NCBI RefSeq assembly: GCF_004357765.1
Contig: NZ_SMTE01000010.1
Span: 124,001-188,000 of the forward strand
From: Pseudomonas putida
GTDB lineage: Bacteria > Pseudomonadota > Gammaproteobacteria > Pseudomonadales > Pseudomonadaceae
Direction: 5' to 3'
Length of the DNA: 64,000 bases
The position numbers were made by a program, and so were the translations under genes. Below, in pieces: positions 17,778 to 28,298 of the stretch; the stretch's first letter is position 1, and the number at the start of each line of letters is the position of its first letter. Under the pieces are notes generated by a model. The model did no database searches. It was not told where the DNA came from and saw only the letters and a program-made list of their open reading frames with translations.

Positions 17778-17812
17778 GTTTCTCCAATAAAAGTCGTTAC
17801 GAGGCAGGGGGA

Positions 17813-18460
17813 TCAGTTGCTAGCCACGGGGCGAGTTACCCACACCGGCGACAAGGCGTTGCCGGAACCGGTTACATACAGCACGGCCGCTTCGCCGCGC
17901 TCCAGAGCGACGGGTTTGACGTCGCCGACTTTCTTGTCTCCTGCGTACAGCGCCATGCTGACCTTGACCGGGTTGATTTCACGCTGACCAGTGCCCTTGG
18001 CGGCTACCGGCTTGACCACTTCGGTCTTGCCGTCAGCGGTCTTCAGGCTCAGTTGCTGGTCGCTCAGGTTCTGCACGCGAACCAGGGCCTTCTGCTTGTT
18101 CTTGAATGGCGCTTCCTCGATCAACTGCGGGGCACCGTTGGCGTTGTTGACCAGGGTGTAGTACTTGTCCGCGGCGAGCTTGACCGGCACGCTCTTGCCA
18201 GCGACCTGGGCGGTGTAGTCACCCCCTGGGAGGAAGCTGAAGTCGCTGCTGGACTGGGCGCCCACCTGCTTGATCTGGGTATTGCCGACGGTGGCGGCGG
18301 CTGGCGCGCTGGAGGCGTTGTACAAACGCACGAAGGTCGAGCCTTTCGGTGCGCTCGGGCCATACAGGGCGGCGTCGGCGCCGGCAAACGCCTGCATGGA
18401 AGCGAGAGACAGGCCTGCCGCGAGGGTGAGGGCTTTGGCAATGGAAGTCTTGGTGGTCAT
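17813..18460 (-). CDS. algF: Alginate O-acetylation protein AlgF
   Basis: A 215-residue periplasmic protein of the alginate acetylation machinery. A signal peptide of about 26 residues ends at MQAFA-GADAALYGP. The rest is beta-rich with no enzyme motif. AlgF is needed with AlgI, AlgJ and AlgX for O-acetylation of mannuronate and is thought to pass the acetyl group between the membrane and periplasmic parts. It has a GAGAGGA ribosome site before ATG 18460 and lies 17 nt after algJ in the operon. Confidence 0.95.
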   Translation of the reverse strand: MTTKTSIAKALTLAAGLSLASMQAFAGADAALYGPSAPKGSTFVRLYNASSAPAAATVGNTQIKQVGAQSSSDFSFLPGGDYTAQVAGKSVPVKLAADKYYTLVNNANGAPQLIEEAPFKNKQKALVRVQNLSDQQLSLKTADGKTEVVKPVAAKGTGQREINPVKVSMALYAGDKKVGDVKPVALERGEAAVLYVTGSGNALSPVWVTRPVASN

Positions 18461-18477
18461 GTGCGTGTTCCTCTCTA

Positions 18478-19635
18478 TCAGTGGCTCGTCTGGTTGGACG
18501 ACAGCGCCAGGTTTTCATCGGATTTACGGGTACCCTTCAGTTGCGCGATCCACTGCGGATCGAAGCTGCTGAGGTCGTTTTTCATTGGCAGATAACGTTC
18601 TGGGAATTCCCACACCACCACTTGTGGTGCGGCGTTCTTGAAGGCGTCGCTTTGCAGGTACTTGAGCATCGGCAGCAACGGGCCGTGGCCGTCTTCGGCG
18701 TAGTTGGCGACGTCGCTGTGCAGCGCCTGCTGTAGCGCGCCAAGGAAGTTCCAGTGCGGATTGGCGCTGTAGCTGGTACCCACCAGCGCTACCGGGATCT
18801 GGGTGTCGGCGAACAGAGCGTCGCCGCCTGCTTCGTTGCCCTCGGCCGGACGGGTCGAGCGTTGTTGCAGGCTGTCCGGCGGCGGCAGCAGGTCGCTGAA
18901 CAGCGGATCGAGGGGCAGGAAGTTGGTCAGGTCGCCTTTGTACGGGGCCGTCTTGCCGGCGTCGGTGACGAAGGCCTGGGGCTCGCCGCTGAGCATCTTC
19001 TGGCGACCGACCGCTTCGGCCAGTGCCTGTGCCGCCACTTCGGCGCCCATCGGCGTCCAGTGGGTATCGGTGCGCAGGAACACCTGACCACGAGCCTTGG
19101 CCTGCTCCAGCGGGGCCATCAGGTCGGGGGCGAACACGTTGGCCTGGCGGGCCTGGGCGTGGAACTGGTTGTACAGGTCGTCGTGCAGGCTGGCCGGTTG
19201 CTCCTTGCCAAGGTACTCGGCGTAGACCCGCGCCTTGGCCGGGACGATCGCCAGCACCAGCTGGCTGCCGTGTTTGCGCAGGGTGTCACGCACGCCCTGG
19301 ATCAGCGCCAGGTTCTCCTGCATCAGTTGCTCGGCACCGGCGGTCGGCTTGAACTCCTCATCGCTGAACAGCCACTGTTCGCGGCCCAGGACCACGCCGG
19401 GGCGGCCTTCGTTGAACAGCTTGAAGTCCAGCGCTGCCCAGAGGTTGGTGCCCAGGCGCTTGATCGGGAACTGCTCGTCGTAATGGGTCTCGGCGGCCTT
19501 GGCCAGCTTGCCGTTGAGCAGGGTCATCTGGCTGGTGCGGTTGAAGCTTTCCAGGCCGCCGACCGACCAGGCGCCGAGCCCGACCAGCAAGCCGAGGAAC
19601 GACAGCGAATAGGTGATACGTAATGTCCGGGTCAT
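18478..19635 (-). CDS. algJ: Alginate O-acetyltransferase AlgJ
   Basis: A 385-residue SGNH-like acetylesterase-fold protein anchored by an N-terminal helix (about residues 7-27). The catalytic residues of the family are present: Asp190 and His192 in LRTDTHWTPMG, and the nucleophile Ser in VGTSYSANPHWNF. I start at ATG 19635 rather than the TTG three codons upstream, because the ribosome site TGAGG is correctly spaced to the ATG. AlgJ acts in the periplasm with AlgI/F/X to acetylate mannuronate residues. Confidence 0.95.
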   Translation of the reverse strand: MTRTLRITYSLSFLGLLVGLGAWSVGGLESFNRTSQMTLLNGKLAKAAETHYDEQFPIKRLGTNLWAALDFKLFNEGRPGVVLGREQWLFSDEEFKPTAGAEQLMQENLALIQGVRDTLRKHGSQLVLAIVPAKARVYAEYLGKEQPASLHDDLYNQFHAQARQANVFAPDLMAPLEQAKARGQVFLRTDTHWTPMGAEVAAQALAEAVGRQKMLSGEPQAFVTDAGKTAPYKGDLTNFLPLDPLFSDLLPPPDSLQQRSTRPAEGNEAGGDALFADTQIPVALVGTSYSANPHWNFLGALQQALHSDVANYAEDGHGPLLPMLKYLQSDAFKNAAPQVVVWEFPERYLPMKNDLSSFDPQWIAQLKGTRKSDENLALSSNQTSH

Positions 19636-19646
19636 GGTCGTCAACC

Positions 19647-21107
19647 TCAGAACTGGAAGTACAGGAACGGCGAGTAGCTCTGCGCCGAAAGTTTCAGGAT
19701 CGAGGCGACGAACAGCAGCAGGATCAGTGCGCGGGTCATGACCCGGGTCCAGTCCAGACCGATCGAGCCGTCGGCATTGACCTGCGCCGGCGTACGCACG
19801 GCGGCGGGCGGCGTGGCGTTACGGTAGAAATCGCGCAGGCCGAAGAACGCCAGGGTGAGATAGGCGATCACCAGGGTCGCGACTTGCAGGCCGGTGAGCT
19901 GGGAACGATTGAGCTCCGACAACTGCCACTCACCGAAGCTGAACATGGCGCCATACATGCGGGCGGCGACGTGCAGGTTCTCGGCGCGGAAGATCACCCA
20001 GCCGACCACCACCAGGAGGAAGGTGAACGCCCACTTGATCGGGTTGAAGCGCTGCGGGTTGGTGTCGATGCCCAACGCCCGCTCGATGGCCAGCCACATG
20101 CCGTGCCAGGCGCCCCAGATGATGTAAGTGAAGTTGGCACCGTGCCACAGGCCACCGAGCAGCATGGTCAGGAACAGGTTGCGGTAGGTGTTGAAGGTGC
20201 CTTTGCGGTTGCCGCCCAGGGTGATGTACAGGTAGTCGCGCAGCCAGGTGGAGAGGCTGATGTGCCACCGGCGCCAGAACTCGGTGATCGACTGGCTGAT
20301 GTAGGGCTGCTTGAAGTTTTCCATGAAGCGGAAGCCCATCATCAGGCCCAGGCCGATGGCCATGTCGCTGTAGCCGGAGAAATCGAAGTACAGTTGCGCG
20401 GTGTAGGCCAGTGCCCCTAGCCAGGCGTCACCGGTGGTCGGGTTCTGCAGGGCGAAGCAGTGGTCGGCGACCACCGCCAGGGTGTCGGCGATGAACACTT
20501 TCTTGATGAAGCCCTGCATGAAGCGGGTGCAGCCTTCGGAGAACTTGTCCAGGGTGTGGGTGCGGTTGTTGAACTGATCGACCAGGTCCTTGAAGCGCAG
20601 CACGGGGCCGGCGATCAAGTGCGGGAAAATCGCCACGAACGCCGCGAAGTCGATCAGGTTGCGCGTGGCTGGGGTATCGCCGCGGTAGACGTCGATGATG
20701 TAGCTGATCGACTCGAAGATGTAGAACGAGATACCGATCGGCAGCAGCACGTGGGTGAGGATGAACGGCTCCAGGCCGAACGAAGTGATGATCGCATTGA
20801 GGCTATCGACGCCGAAGTTGGCGTACTTGAAGTAGCCGAGGATCGCCAGGTCGATGCCCACGCCCAGCAGCAACCAGCGCTGCGCAGGCTTGGTGCGCAC
20901 GCCGGCGGCGCCGACCTTGAGGCCGATCCAGTAGTTCCACAGCGTCACCCCGGCGAACAGCGCCAGGAAGTCCACTCGCCACCAGGCGTAGAAGATGTAG
21001 CTGGCGACCAGCAACAGCAGGTTGCGATAACGTTGCCCGCTCAGATAGTACAAGCCGAGGAAGATCGGCAAGAACAGGAACAGGAACACGTTGGACGAGA
21101 AGACCAT
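19647..21107 (-). CDS. algI: Alginate O-acetyltransferase AlgI (MBOAT)
   Basis: A 486-residue multi-pass MBOAT protein that moves acetyl groups across the inner membrane for alginate acetylation. Many helices are evident. The family core EFWRRWHISLSTWLRDYLYI contains the conserved His of the first motif. LGGLWHGANFTYIIWGAWHG carries the catalytic His region. An AGGAG ribosome site lies 8 nt before ATG 21107. A 124-nt gap separates it from algL upstream, the largest spacer inside the operon. Confidence 0.96.
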   Translation of the reverse strand: MVFSSNVFLFLFLPIFLGLYYLSGQRYRNLLLLVASYIFYAWWRVDFLALFAGVTLWNYWIGLKVGAAGVRTKPAQRWLLLGVGIDLAILGYFKYANFGVDSLNAIITSFGLEPFILTHVLLPIGISFYIFESISYIIDVYRGDTPATRNLIDFAAFVAIFPHLIAGPVLRFKDLVDQFNNRTHTLDKFSEGCTRFMQGFIKKVFIADTLAVVADHCFALQNPTTGDAWLGALAYTAQLYFDFSGYSDMAIGLGLMMGFRFMENFKQPYISQSITEFWRRWHISLSTWLRDYLYITLGGNRKGTFNTYRNLFLTMLLGGLWHGANFTYIIWGAWHGMWLAIERALGIDTNPQRFNPIKWAFTFLLVVVGWVIFRAENLHVAARMYGAMFSFGEWQLSELNRSQLTGLQVATLVIAYLTLAFFGLRDFYRNATPPAAVRTPAQVNADGSIGLDWTRVMTRALILLLFVASILKLSAQSYSPFLYFQF

Positions 21108-21231
21108 CCCGGTTCTCCTAATTGTTCACAGCACAGGGCAAAGCGCCCCCCAAACCCCCCACGGCAAAACGCGGAGGGCGACCAATATTTCCTCCAGGAG
21201 CGGAGTTACCTGCTCCTAGAGGGGTGTTGCG
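21108..21231. other. Unusually long spacer between algL and algI
   Basis: The 124 nt contain no gene. On either strand AGGAGC (21196-21201) and GCTCCT (21212-21217) form a small hairpin that resembles a worn REP unit (GGAGCGGAGTTACCTGCTCC). C-rich and G-rich tracts follow. Other alg spacers are 7-35 nt, except algD-alg8. Confidence 0.5.
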
Positions 21232-22335
21232 TTACTTCTTGAGCTGCGCATTCGGGTCGTAGACCCGGGTCAGATCACCGCCCAGACGGAAGCTGTTGAA
21301 CGGCTGCATGCCGTGCTTGCGCTGCTGGGTGTCACCGACGCACTGGTACAGCGCGCACCAGGGTTCGAGCCAGGCGTACTTGCTCTCGACCTTGAGGTCT
21401 TTCATGTCCTGTTTCACCCCGGCCCGCTGCGCGAAATGCTGCGGGTCGCGTGCGCCGGCCAGCACGCCTTCGCCCAGGCGCTGCAAGGCGAAATTGTTTT
21501 CGCTGCGCAGATCGACACCGTTGGCCTTGGCGAAACTGGCGATCATCGCCAGTGGCGGCAGGGCGTAGTTGTGGTAGGCCAAAGCGCGTTGCTTGCGCTT
21601 GATTTCGTTGGGCAGGAAGCCTTGATCGTCGACCTGGTTGGCGCCGATCTTGTATTCCTTCACTGCCCAGTCGAACAGATCGCGGCGGTCGGTGGCCACG
21701 GCGGTGGCCATGACCGACCACGCCGCCCAGTAGCTGTGGTTGTTGATCTTCTCCAGCGGCAGGTCGCTCCAGTCGCGCACGGTCTGCTCGGCCAGGCGGG
21801 CGAACCATTTCTCGATCAACTCGGCCTCGGCCTGGTGCGCCGCCAAGGGCTGGGACTTGGAGAATTTCAGGCGCAACCACGAACCGCTCATGCTGCCCAG
21901 GGCCCATTTGCGCATGGACTTGCCGGTGTGGTTGTAGTCGGTCGACAGCAACGCGCCAGCGCGTGCCCAGCTTCCGAGCCAGGTCAGGGTGCAGTCGAGT
22001 TGTGCGGGGCGGCCGTCGCGCATGTACTGCCCGACCATCTTGCTCACGCCTTTCTCCAGCGTGGTGATGTCGGCGGTGGAGTCGCGGAAGGCCTTTTCCG
22101 CAGCTACGTTGAGCGTCGAGCGGGCCTTGTCCGAACCTTCGTACTTGCTGCGGAACTGCAGCGGACCGGTATAGGGCGTGGGTGCGGCCTCGCAACGGAA
22201 ATTACCGTCGCTGGTCTTGATCTTCTCGATGCCTTCGTAATAGCCCTGGGGTGGCACCAGCGCTGCCTGGGCGGCGCCGCCGAACAGCGCCAGGAGCAGC
22301 AGGGAAGGGCACGCGATTCGCTTGATTGGATTCAT
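21232..22335 (-). CDS. algL: Alginate lyase AlgL
   Basis: A 367-residue periplasmic poly-mannuronate lyase (PL5). The signal peptide ends at AAQA (about residue 24). The catalytic pair Asn199-His200 is visible in [26 protein letters not shown] carries further active-site residues. In the operon it removes polymer that strays into the periplasm and is part of the AlgK/X/G complex network. I start at ATG 22335 because the signal peptide begins there; the longer frame has no signal. It is 7 nt downstream of algX. Confidence 0.95.
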   Translation of the reverse strand: MNPIKRIACPSLLLLALFGGAAQAALVPPQGYYEGIEKIKTSDGNFRCEAAPTPYTGPLQFRSKYEGSDKARSTLNVAAEKAFRDSTADITTLEKGVSKMVGQYMRDGRPAQLDCTLTWLGSWARAGALLSTDYNHTGKSMRKWALGSMSGSWLRLKFSKSQPLAAHQAEAELIEKWFARLAEQTVRDWSDLPLEKINNHSYWAAWSVMATAVATDRRDLFDWAVKEYKIGANQVDDQGFLPNEIKRKQRALAYHNYALPPLAMIASFAKANGVDLRSENNFALQRLGEGVLAGARDPQHFAQRAGVKQDMKDLKVESKYAWLEPWCALYQCVGDTQQRKHGMQPFNSFRLGGDLTRVYDPNAQLKK

Positions 22336-22342
22336 GCTGACC

Positions 22343-23794
22343 TCACTGGCTGGCCTGCGCGGTCTGCGCTGGCACAGCGAAGTTGTGGCGTTTGCACAGC
22401 TTGGCTTCGACTTTCTGGGTGCCGTTCTCCGGCCCCTGAACCTCGAATGCCAGCAGGCTCTGGTCGGCCCAGTCCTCGTCTTCACGCATCTGGAAGACGA
22501 AGCGGCCATTGGTGTCGGAGGTTTCCGGCTTTTCCAGCTTGATGTCTTCGTGGCGGCCGTTGAGGTACCAGAGGGTGGCTTGCATCACCTTGACCGACGG
22601 GTCCTCGAACTTGACGTCCATCTGCAGATTGCGATTGACCAGGTTCTTGATGACGCCGCCCTTACCGTTGACCATCAGTTCGTTGGTGCCGGGCTTGAGC
22701 GTCTTGCTCGCGCTCATCAATGCCGGGCGTGCATCGCAGCCATCGTCGAGCAGGGCGAGGATCTGTCGCCAGATGGTTTCCTGGTCCAGGCGATACAGGG
22801 GCGAGAATTCCCAGATGAGGATCTTCGGTGGGTGGTTCTGGAATTCCTCGCTGCCCAGGTACTCGATCATCGAGCCTTCCAGGCCGCCGCCGGGGAAGGC
22901 GACGTTGAGCACATCGGCACCGATGTACTGTTCCAGGAATCCGGCGAAGTTGTAGTTCTTGCCACTGTGGCTGGTGCCCACCAGGGTGATCTCGGCGTTG
23001 CCCGCGTCGCCGAACAGATCGTCGCCGCTGGCCTCGCCGCCGGCTGTCGCCTTTGGTTCGGTGGTGAACTGATCCATGTACTGGATGGCGTAGCGGGTGC
23101 CGCACAGTTGCCCGGCCACGTTGTGCAAGGTGCCGGTCTTGCCCATGCGGCCGGACACGTGGGTTTCGAATTCCTTGCGCGGGATGCCTTCGAAGGCCGG
23201 CATCTGGTGCACGGTATCGGCCACGATCTTGGCTGCGCGCTGGGCGCCGTAAGGGGTCCAGTGCTGGTCACCACGGAAGTAGAAATCCTTGCCCTGGTCG
23301 GCGGCGGCCAACTGCTCGTTGGTCAGCGGCGACAGGTCAGGCACGTTGTAGCCCATTTTGGCGAAGCGCTGGAGCATGGCCTTGTAGTTGCCCAGGGCCT
23401 TTTGATAGTTGAAGGCGGCTTTCTCTTCAGGCTTGAGCATGTTGCGGTTCACCAGCCCGCGGGTCGGCTGATAGACGACCACCAGTTCCACGCCGCGCTT
23501 CTTGAAGGCATCGTGCACCTGCTGCAGCCGCTTGTAGCCGCTTGGCGTGGTGTCGAACTCGGTGCGCAGGTCTTCGCGGGTACGGAACAACCAGTCGCCC
23601 TGGGCTTGCACCAGCGTGGTGAAGTTCTGTTGGTAACGGGTGGTGTAGCGGCTGGCGTCATGCGCCTCCGGGCACAGCTGGCAGCAGGGCTCGGCGGTGA
23701 AGGTCGGTGCCTTGACCTCGTCGGCCTGCACGCCTTGGCTGATGGCCAGCAGTGCGGCGGACAGGCCCAGCAGTTTCATCAGGTGTGGAGTCAT
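22343..23794 (-). CDS. algX: Alginate biosynthesis protein AlgX (acetyltransferase)
   Basis: A 483-residue periplasmic protein with signal peptide (cleaved near GVQA-DEV, residue 24). The N-terminal SGNH-like domain has Asp176 and His178 in [10 protein letters not shown] and a Ser in [12 protein letters not shown] (about residue 275), the set that acetylates alginate. The C-terminal about 130 residues are the carbohydrate-binding module that grips the polymer. The gene lies between algG and algL with short spacers and an AAGGAAG ribosome site. Confidence 0.96.
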   Translation of the reverse strand: MTPHLMKLLGLSAALLAISQGVQADEVKAPTFTAEPCCQLCPEAHDASRYTTRYQQNFTTLVQAQGDWLFRTREDLRTEFDTTPSGYKRLQQVHDAFKKRGVELVVVYQPTRGLVNRNMLKPEEKAAFNYQKALGNYKAMLQRFAKMGYNVPDLSPLTNEQLAAADQGKDFYFRGDQHWTPYGAQRAAKIVADTVHQMPAFEGIPRKEFETHVSGRMGKTGTLHNVAGQLCGTRYAIQYMDQFTTEPKATAGGEASGDDLFGDAGNAEITLVGTSHSGKNYNFAGFLEQYIGADVLNVAFPGGGLEGSMIEYLGSEEFQNHPPKILIWEFSPLYRLDQETIWRQILALLDDGCDARPALMSASKTLKPGTNELMVNGKGGVIKNLVNRNLQMDVKFEDPSVKVMQATLWYLNGRHEDIKLEKPETSDTNGRFVFQMREDEDWADQSLLAFEVQGPENGTQKVEAKLCKRHNFAVPAQTAQASQ

Positions 23795-23807
23795 GGTCTG
23801 GGCTTCC

Positions 23808-25367
23808 TTAATCGATCATTTCGGTCTGGCGTTCGACCGGGTCGATCAGCACGGCTTTCTGCTGGCGCACCAGCAGGTCGAGAATTTCGTCCTGGCGCTC
23901 GCCCAGCACGCCATTGAGGGAAATGCCGCTGGCCTTGCGCGGGGCGAGCATCTTCACCTTGTACAGTTCGACCGACAGCGGTGAGTCGATGGACAGGGGG
24001 CCGGAGCCGTTGGCGACCAGCTCGCCACCGACCACGATCAGCGACACCTTGGTGTCGAACGGATCGAGGGCGATGTCGCGGTCGGTGTCGGACAGGTCCT
24101 TGATGTGGCCGTAGATGCCTACCAGGCCATTGGCGAAGGCGACGTTCTCGTAGACACGGATGTTCACGCTGTTACGCACGCGGATGCCGTGGCGGCGGTT
24201 GTTGATCAGCTTGTTGCCCCAGATCAGGTTGTCGCCGCTTTCGTACAGGGTGATGCCGTCGGTGTGGTTGCGGTAGATCTCGTTGTAAGCGATCAGGTTG
24301 TTGACGCTGTTACGGTCGATCACCACGCCGGAGAGCTTGTTGTCGAAGCTCTTGTTGTTGATGATCCAGCTGTCGTTGACCTCACGCGAGACGATGATCC
24401 CGTGCTTCTTCTTGGTGCCGTACACCGTGTTGCCGGCGATGATCAGGCGGTGCGAACGGTCGTGGGGGTCGATGCCGTAGACGATGTTGTCGTGGTAGGT
24501 GTTGTCCTTGACCACGAAGTCGGACGTCTCATAGCAGTAGAAGCCGTACCACATGTCGCTGAAGGTCGAACCGATGATCCAGCCGGTGGGCTCGGTGCGG
24601 CCCATCTGCTTGGCCATGTTCGGCGTGTACTGCGAGATGCTCACACCATAGGACTTGGACTTGGCATAACCGAAGCTGGCCATGGTGGTGTTGACGATGT
24701 AGGTCTCGGTGCCGCCCCATGACAGCAGGAACGGGCGAAATGCCTTGGGCGTCTGGAAGGTCGCAGGGCCGTTGGCCTTTTCGCGCCAGCCGGTGACCTT
24801 GGTGTCGGTGACGAACAGCTTGCCGTCATTGACCATGAACGCGCCGCCTTCCTCGGACAGACGCAGTTCCTTGACCTTGCCATTGATCTCGAGGATGCCT
24901 TTGTGGCCGACCACGATCGGCAGGCGCGCCAGGTAGACGCCCGGCTCGACTTCACGCAGGTATTGGTTGGGCACCTTCTTGCTCAGCTCGACCAGGTCGA
25001 TATGGCCGTCGTCGACGAAGATCGCCTGTGGGATGCCATGCTGGCGCTGCACCCACTCGGCTGCCTTGTTGTCGCCACCGACGAATTCCTTGAGGGTGTC
25101 CTCCTGGAACATGCGGCGGATGCTGACCTTGCCCTTGTGGCTGCGGTCGATCTTATTCTGCACCGCTTCAGCGGTGTAGCCGCTGAGGTCGGGCAGCTTG
25201 GGTGGGTCCAGGTGCAGCGGCTCGACCGGCGCGGAAGACACCGTGTAGGTCTTGGCCTGCTGCAGTTCCTTGGCGATCACCGCAGGTTCGGCGGCGACCG
25301 CCAGGCCGCTGGCCAGCAGCAGGGCGCTGGCCAGAAGGCTGTGTCGTAGGTGCGGGTGAAGGTTCAT
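23808..25367 (-). CDS. algG: Mannuronan C5-epimerase AlgG
   Basis: A 519-residue periplasmic epimerase that converts mannuronate to guluronate within the polymer. The signal peptide ends at VAA (about residue 26). The right-handed beta-helix repeats are visible as runs such as IIAGNTVYGTKKKHGIIVSR and NLIAYNEIYRNHTDGITLYE. The catalytic DPHDR motif is at residues 300-304 (GIDPHDRSHRL). The ribosome site GAGAGGA precedes ATG 25367. It is flanked by algE and algX in the usual order. Confidence 0.97.
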   Translation of the reverse strand: MNLHPHLRHSLLASALLLASGLAVAAEPAVIAKELQQAKTYTVSSAPVEPLHLDPPKLPDLSGYTAEAVQNKIDRSHKGKVSIRRMFQEDTLKEFVGGDNKAAEWVQRQHGIPQAIFVDDGHIDLVELSKKVPNQYLREVEPGVYLARLPIVVGHKGILEINGKVKELRLSEEGGAFMVNDGKLFVTDTKVTGWREKANGPATFQTPKAFRPFLLSWGGTETYIVNTTMASFGYAKSKSYGVSISQYTPNMAKQMGRTEPTGWIIGSTFSDMWYGFYCYETSDFVVKDNTYHDNIVYGIDPHDRSHRLIIAGNTVYGTKKKHGIIVSREVNDSWIINNKSFDNKLSGVVIDRNSVNNLIAYNEIYRNHTDGITLYESGDNLIWGNKLINNRRHGIRVRNSVNIRVYENVAFANGLVGIYGHIKDLSDTDRDIALDPFDTKVSLIVVGGELVANGSGPLSIDSPLSVELYKVKMLAPRKASGISLNGVLGERQDEILDLLVRQQKAVLIDPVERQTEMID

Positions 25368-25386
25368 GACAGGTCCTCTCCCGGCG

Positions 25387-26865
25387 TCAGAAGCGCCAGA
25401 TCACATCGACGAAGGCGCGGTGCATGTACGAGTCAGCTTCTTTGCCGTAGGCATCGCCTGGCTTGAACACGCCGGCGCGCAGGCGCACCAGGGCCGATGG
25501 CTCGTCGATCGCCTGGCTCATCGAAGCCGGCAGCAGGCCTTGCTTGAAGTACTTGGTGACGACCACGTCCATTTCCTGGCCGAGGTCTTTCTCGCCATCG
25601 ACCAGCGAGCGGTTCACGCCGTTGTCGTCGACCACGGCGTTGATGCCACTGGAGCCGATGTTCTGGTGGCCGTCGACGCGCCAGAACTTGTGGTAGATGA
25701 CGCTGGCGTCGTAGTCCTCGCGCAGTTGCCAGGACGCGAACAGCGTGGCCGCCTGCAGGTTGCCGAGCTCGCCGCGGAAGGCTTCGCCGAAGCGGTGCAC
25801 ACGCGAGCGGGTACCGGTGAAGTTGGAGCGGTTGCTCTCCAGGCCGGTTTGCTCGAAGTTGTTCGAGCCATCGTCACCACCGCCGCCGCTACCACGGGCG
25901 TAGGCCGCGCCGACCTGCCACTGCGGGTCCAGGCGCAGGCGGATGCCGAGGTCGGTGGCCCAGGCGTTGACGTCGCCGCTCTGTTTGCCGGTGGCGACCC
26001 GGTCGTCCCCAACCTGTTGGGTGCTGAGGGTGTCGCGGTCGCCGGTCAGCCAGGTGACGCTGCCCCAATAGTTGATGGTGTGGTCGTTGCGCCAGTTGTA
26101 GGCGTCGCTGTTGGCTTCCAGGCCCAGCCAGGTGAGGTCGCCGGTGCGGGTCTTGTCCAGCCCGTCGACGGTTTCGCCTGGGTTCTTCAGGCTGCCGCTG
26201 TCATGGGTATGGTGCGCACGCAGGCCGACCCAGTGGCCAGGTGTCCATTGCGCGGCGACGTTGCCGTAGACGTGGGTGCGGTCCTTGTCTTCGGGGGCCA
26301 GTTCGGTCAGGTCGGTACGGTATTCGCTGAAGCGCTGCGCCACGCCCAGGTCGGCCTTGAGCAAGGTGGTGTCGAAGGTCCAGTTCAGCGCTTCGATGTT
26401 GGTGTCGCGCCACATGCCGTCGTCGCTGCGCAGACGCTGGCGACCCAGGCGCAGTTGCTCGCCCGGGTAGGCGGTGAGGCCGCTGTAGCCGATCCAGAAT
26501 TCGCGCATGGCGAGGTAGCTCTTGTCCTGCTCGCGACCGTCGACCGAGGTGTCGGTGCGGGTGCCATCGTCGTTCTGGCGCAGGGTGTCGGTCTCGATGG
26601 TGTCGGTGGCGGTGACCGCCTGGCCCATCGCATAGGCGCTCCAGTTGCCGCGCTCGCCATACACCCAAGGGCGCAGGTCCAGGCCCAGGCCATTGACGTC
26701 ACCGCCGGAGCGGGTGCCCAGGTCGCGATCGTCTTCGGACTGGCCAGTGATTTTCACGTCCAGGCCGAAGTTCTTCTGGGCGGTCATGTCTGCAAGGGTC
26801 GGGCACGACCACAACAGGGCGAAGCTCAGGCCAATGCCGGCTTTCACGAAGGGGTTGAGCGTCAT
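25387..26865 (-). CDS. algE: Alginate outer membrane porin AlgE
   Basis: A 492-residue beta-barrel porin through which alginate leaves the cell. The signal peptide ends near PTLA-DMT (residue 25). Alternating beta strands run to a terminal aromatic residue (FVDVIWRF), as required for outer membrane insertion. Internal segments such as [20 protein letters not shown] and [19 protein letters not shown] are characteristic of AlgE. The start overlaps the algK stop by 4 nt, so translation is coupled. Confidence 0.96.
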   Translation of the reverse strand: MTLNPFVKAGIGLSFALLWSCPTLADMTAQKNFGLDVKITGQSEDDRDLGTRSGGDVNGLGLDLRPWVYGERGNWSAYAMGQAVTATDTIETDTLRQNDDGTRTDTSVDGREQDKSYLAMREFWIGYSGLTAYPGEQLRLGRQRLRSDDGMWRDTNIEALNWTFDTTLLKADLGVAQRFSEYRTDLTELAPEDKDRTHVYGNVAAQWTPGHWVGLRAHHTHDSGSLKNPGETVDGLDKTRTGDLTWLGLEANSDAYNWRNDHTINYWGSVTWLTGDRDTLSTQQVGDDRVATGKQSGDVNAWATDLGIRLRLDPQWQVGAAYARGSGGGGDDGSNNFEQTGLESNRSNFTGTRSRVHRFGEAFRGELGNLQAATLFASWQLREDYDASVIYHKFWRVDGHQNIGSSGINAVVDDNGVNRSLVDGEKDLGQEMDVVVTKYFKQGLLPASMSQAIDEPSALVRLRAGVFKPGDAYGKEADSYMHRAFVDVIWRF

Positions 26866-28286
26866 AGCGAGTCCTCACCATCTACTGCTTGGTCGTCTTG
26901 AACGGCCTCGAGGGCCAGGATGCTGTTGGCGCCTTGGGCCATGCTGCCGCGGGCCTTGGCTTCCTGCTCCAGCAGGCGCTCAGCCTGGCTGCGTTGCTCG
27001 GGCGTGAGTTGGGTGTCGATCTGCTGCAGCAGTTCGGTGGACTGCGGCGTCGGGTTGAGCTGCGAAAGCTTGGCGAACACCCAGGCATTGGTGTTATCGG
27101 TGCGCACGCCACGGCCTTCGGCGAACAGCTGGGCCAGGGCGTAGTCGGCGCTGTTCTGGCCGCCACGGGCGGCGATCAGCAGGTGATCCACGGCCTTTTG
27201 CGGCTCGACGTTGCCCAGATAGCCACGGCGGTAAAGCTGGCCGAGGTAGTAGTGGCCGCTGAGTTCACCGGCATCGGCTGCGGCCAGCAGGTGCTGTTCG
27301 GCTTTCTGGGCATCGGCCGGTACCAGCTTGCCTTCGTAGTAGAGGCGGCCCAGCAGCAGCTCGGCGCGCGGCTGTTCGGCTTCGCGGCCCTTGTCGATGT
27401 AGGCCATGAGTTGGTCGGTATCGCCCAGCTCAGGGAAGTCGTAGAGCAACTGTGCCAGGCTGACCCAGGAGGCCGGATTGACCGGTGCCACCTGCTCGAG
27501 CAGATCCTTGGCGGTGTTCTCGTCGGTCTGGCCGAGGGTGCGGTCGGCCAGCACGCGGGCGACGCTGTCGACCCGCGATGCAGGGACCAGGCCACGGGCG
27601 TAGGCGGACTTGAGCTGGCCGAGCAGGGCAGCTTGCTGTTCGGGCTGGGCACGTTTCTGGTACACGGTGGCCAGTTCGACGTAGCAGATGTCGGTGGTGC
27701 TCAACGCCGCTTTGCAGATCTGCTCCACTTCAGCCAGGTGCTGGTCGTAGGTGCCCTGGGTGCGATACAGCAGCACCTGGGCCAGACCCGCTTCCGGGTT
27801 GCCGGCGGCGCGCCACTGATCGATCTGTTGCTGGGCGTTGACGTTGGGGAAGCTCTGCGGGTACTGCAGGTAGAGCATCGCCAGCGGCACCAGGGTATTG
27901 CCTTCACCCTGCTTGGCAGCCAGTTTGAGCAGGGTTTCGGCCTCTTCACGCTCGGCCTGGGTGGTGCCGGGTTTGGCCACCAGCAGGCGGCCGAGGCGCG
28001 CCTGGGCTCGGGACGAGGTGGCGGCGGCCTTGCGGTAGGTGGCCTCGGCTTCACGCATCTGCTCAGGGTCGCGCGAGGCGACCTTGACATCGGCCAGGCC
28101 GACTTGTGCATCGCTGTAGCCGAGGTCGGCCAAGGCCTTGTAGTTGCGCTCGGCCAGGGCGGTGTCACCGCGCTTGAGGGCCTCGTTGGCCAGGCGCTGG
28201 TCGGGCAGGCCGGCACAACCGGCCAGGGCGATGGCCGTGGCCAAGGCACAGAGGCTCAGGCTTGCGCTTTTCTTGTAGGGAATCAT
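26862..28286 (-). CDS. algK: Alginate export lipoprotein AlgK (Sel1-like repeats)
   Basis: A 474-residue periplasmic lipoprotein with lipobox LAGC (Cys24) and many Sel1/TPR-type helical repeats, for example [20 protein letters not shown] and [20 protein letters not shown]. AlgK guides AlgE into the outer membrane and links it to AlgX. A ribosome site AAGAGG precedes ATG 28286, and the stop overlaps algE. Confidence 0.96.
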   Translation of the reverse strand: MIPYKKSASLSLCALATAIALAGCAGLPDQRLANEALKRGDTALAERNYKALADLGYSDAQVGLADVKVASRDPEQMREAEATYRKAAATSSRAQARLGRLLVAKPGTTQAEREEAETLLKLAAKQGEGNTLVPLAMLYLQYPQSFPNVNAQQQIDQWRAAGNPEAGLAQVLLYRTQGTYDQHLAEVEQICKAALSTTDICYVELATVYQKRAQPEQQAALLGQLKSAYARGLVPASRVDSVARVLADRTLGQTDENTAKDLLEQVAPVNPASWVSLAQLLYDFPELGDTDQLMAYIDKGREAEQPRAELLLGRLYYEGKLVPADAQKAEQHLLAAADAGELSGHYYLGQLYRRGYLGNVEPQKAVDHLLIAARGGQNSADYALAQLFAEGRGVRTDNTNAWVFAKLSQLNPTPQSTELLQQIDTQLTPEQRSQAERLLEQEAKARGSMAQGANSILALEAVQDDQAVDGEDSL

Positions 28287-28298
28287 CTCGGGATCCTC

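Noticed and set aside
16305-17987. A 560-codon plus strand frame opposite algA
   Set aside because: algA on the minus strand is unambiguous; the plus frame has biased composition and no ribosome site.
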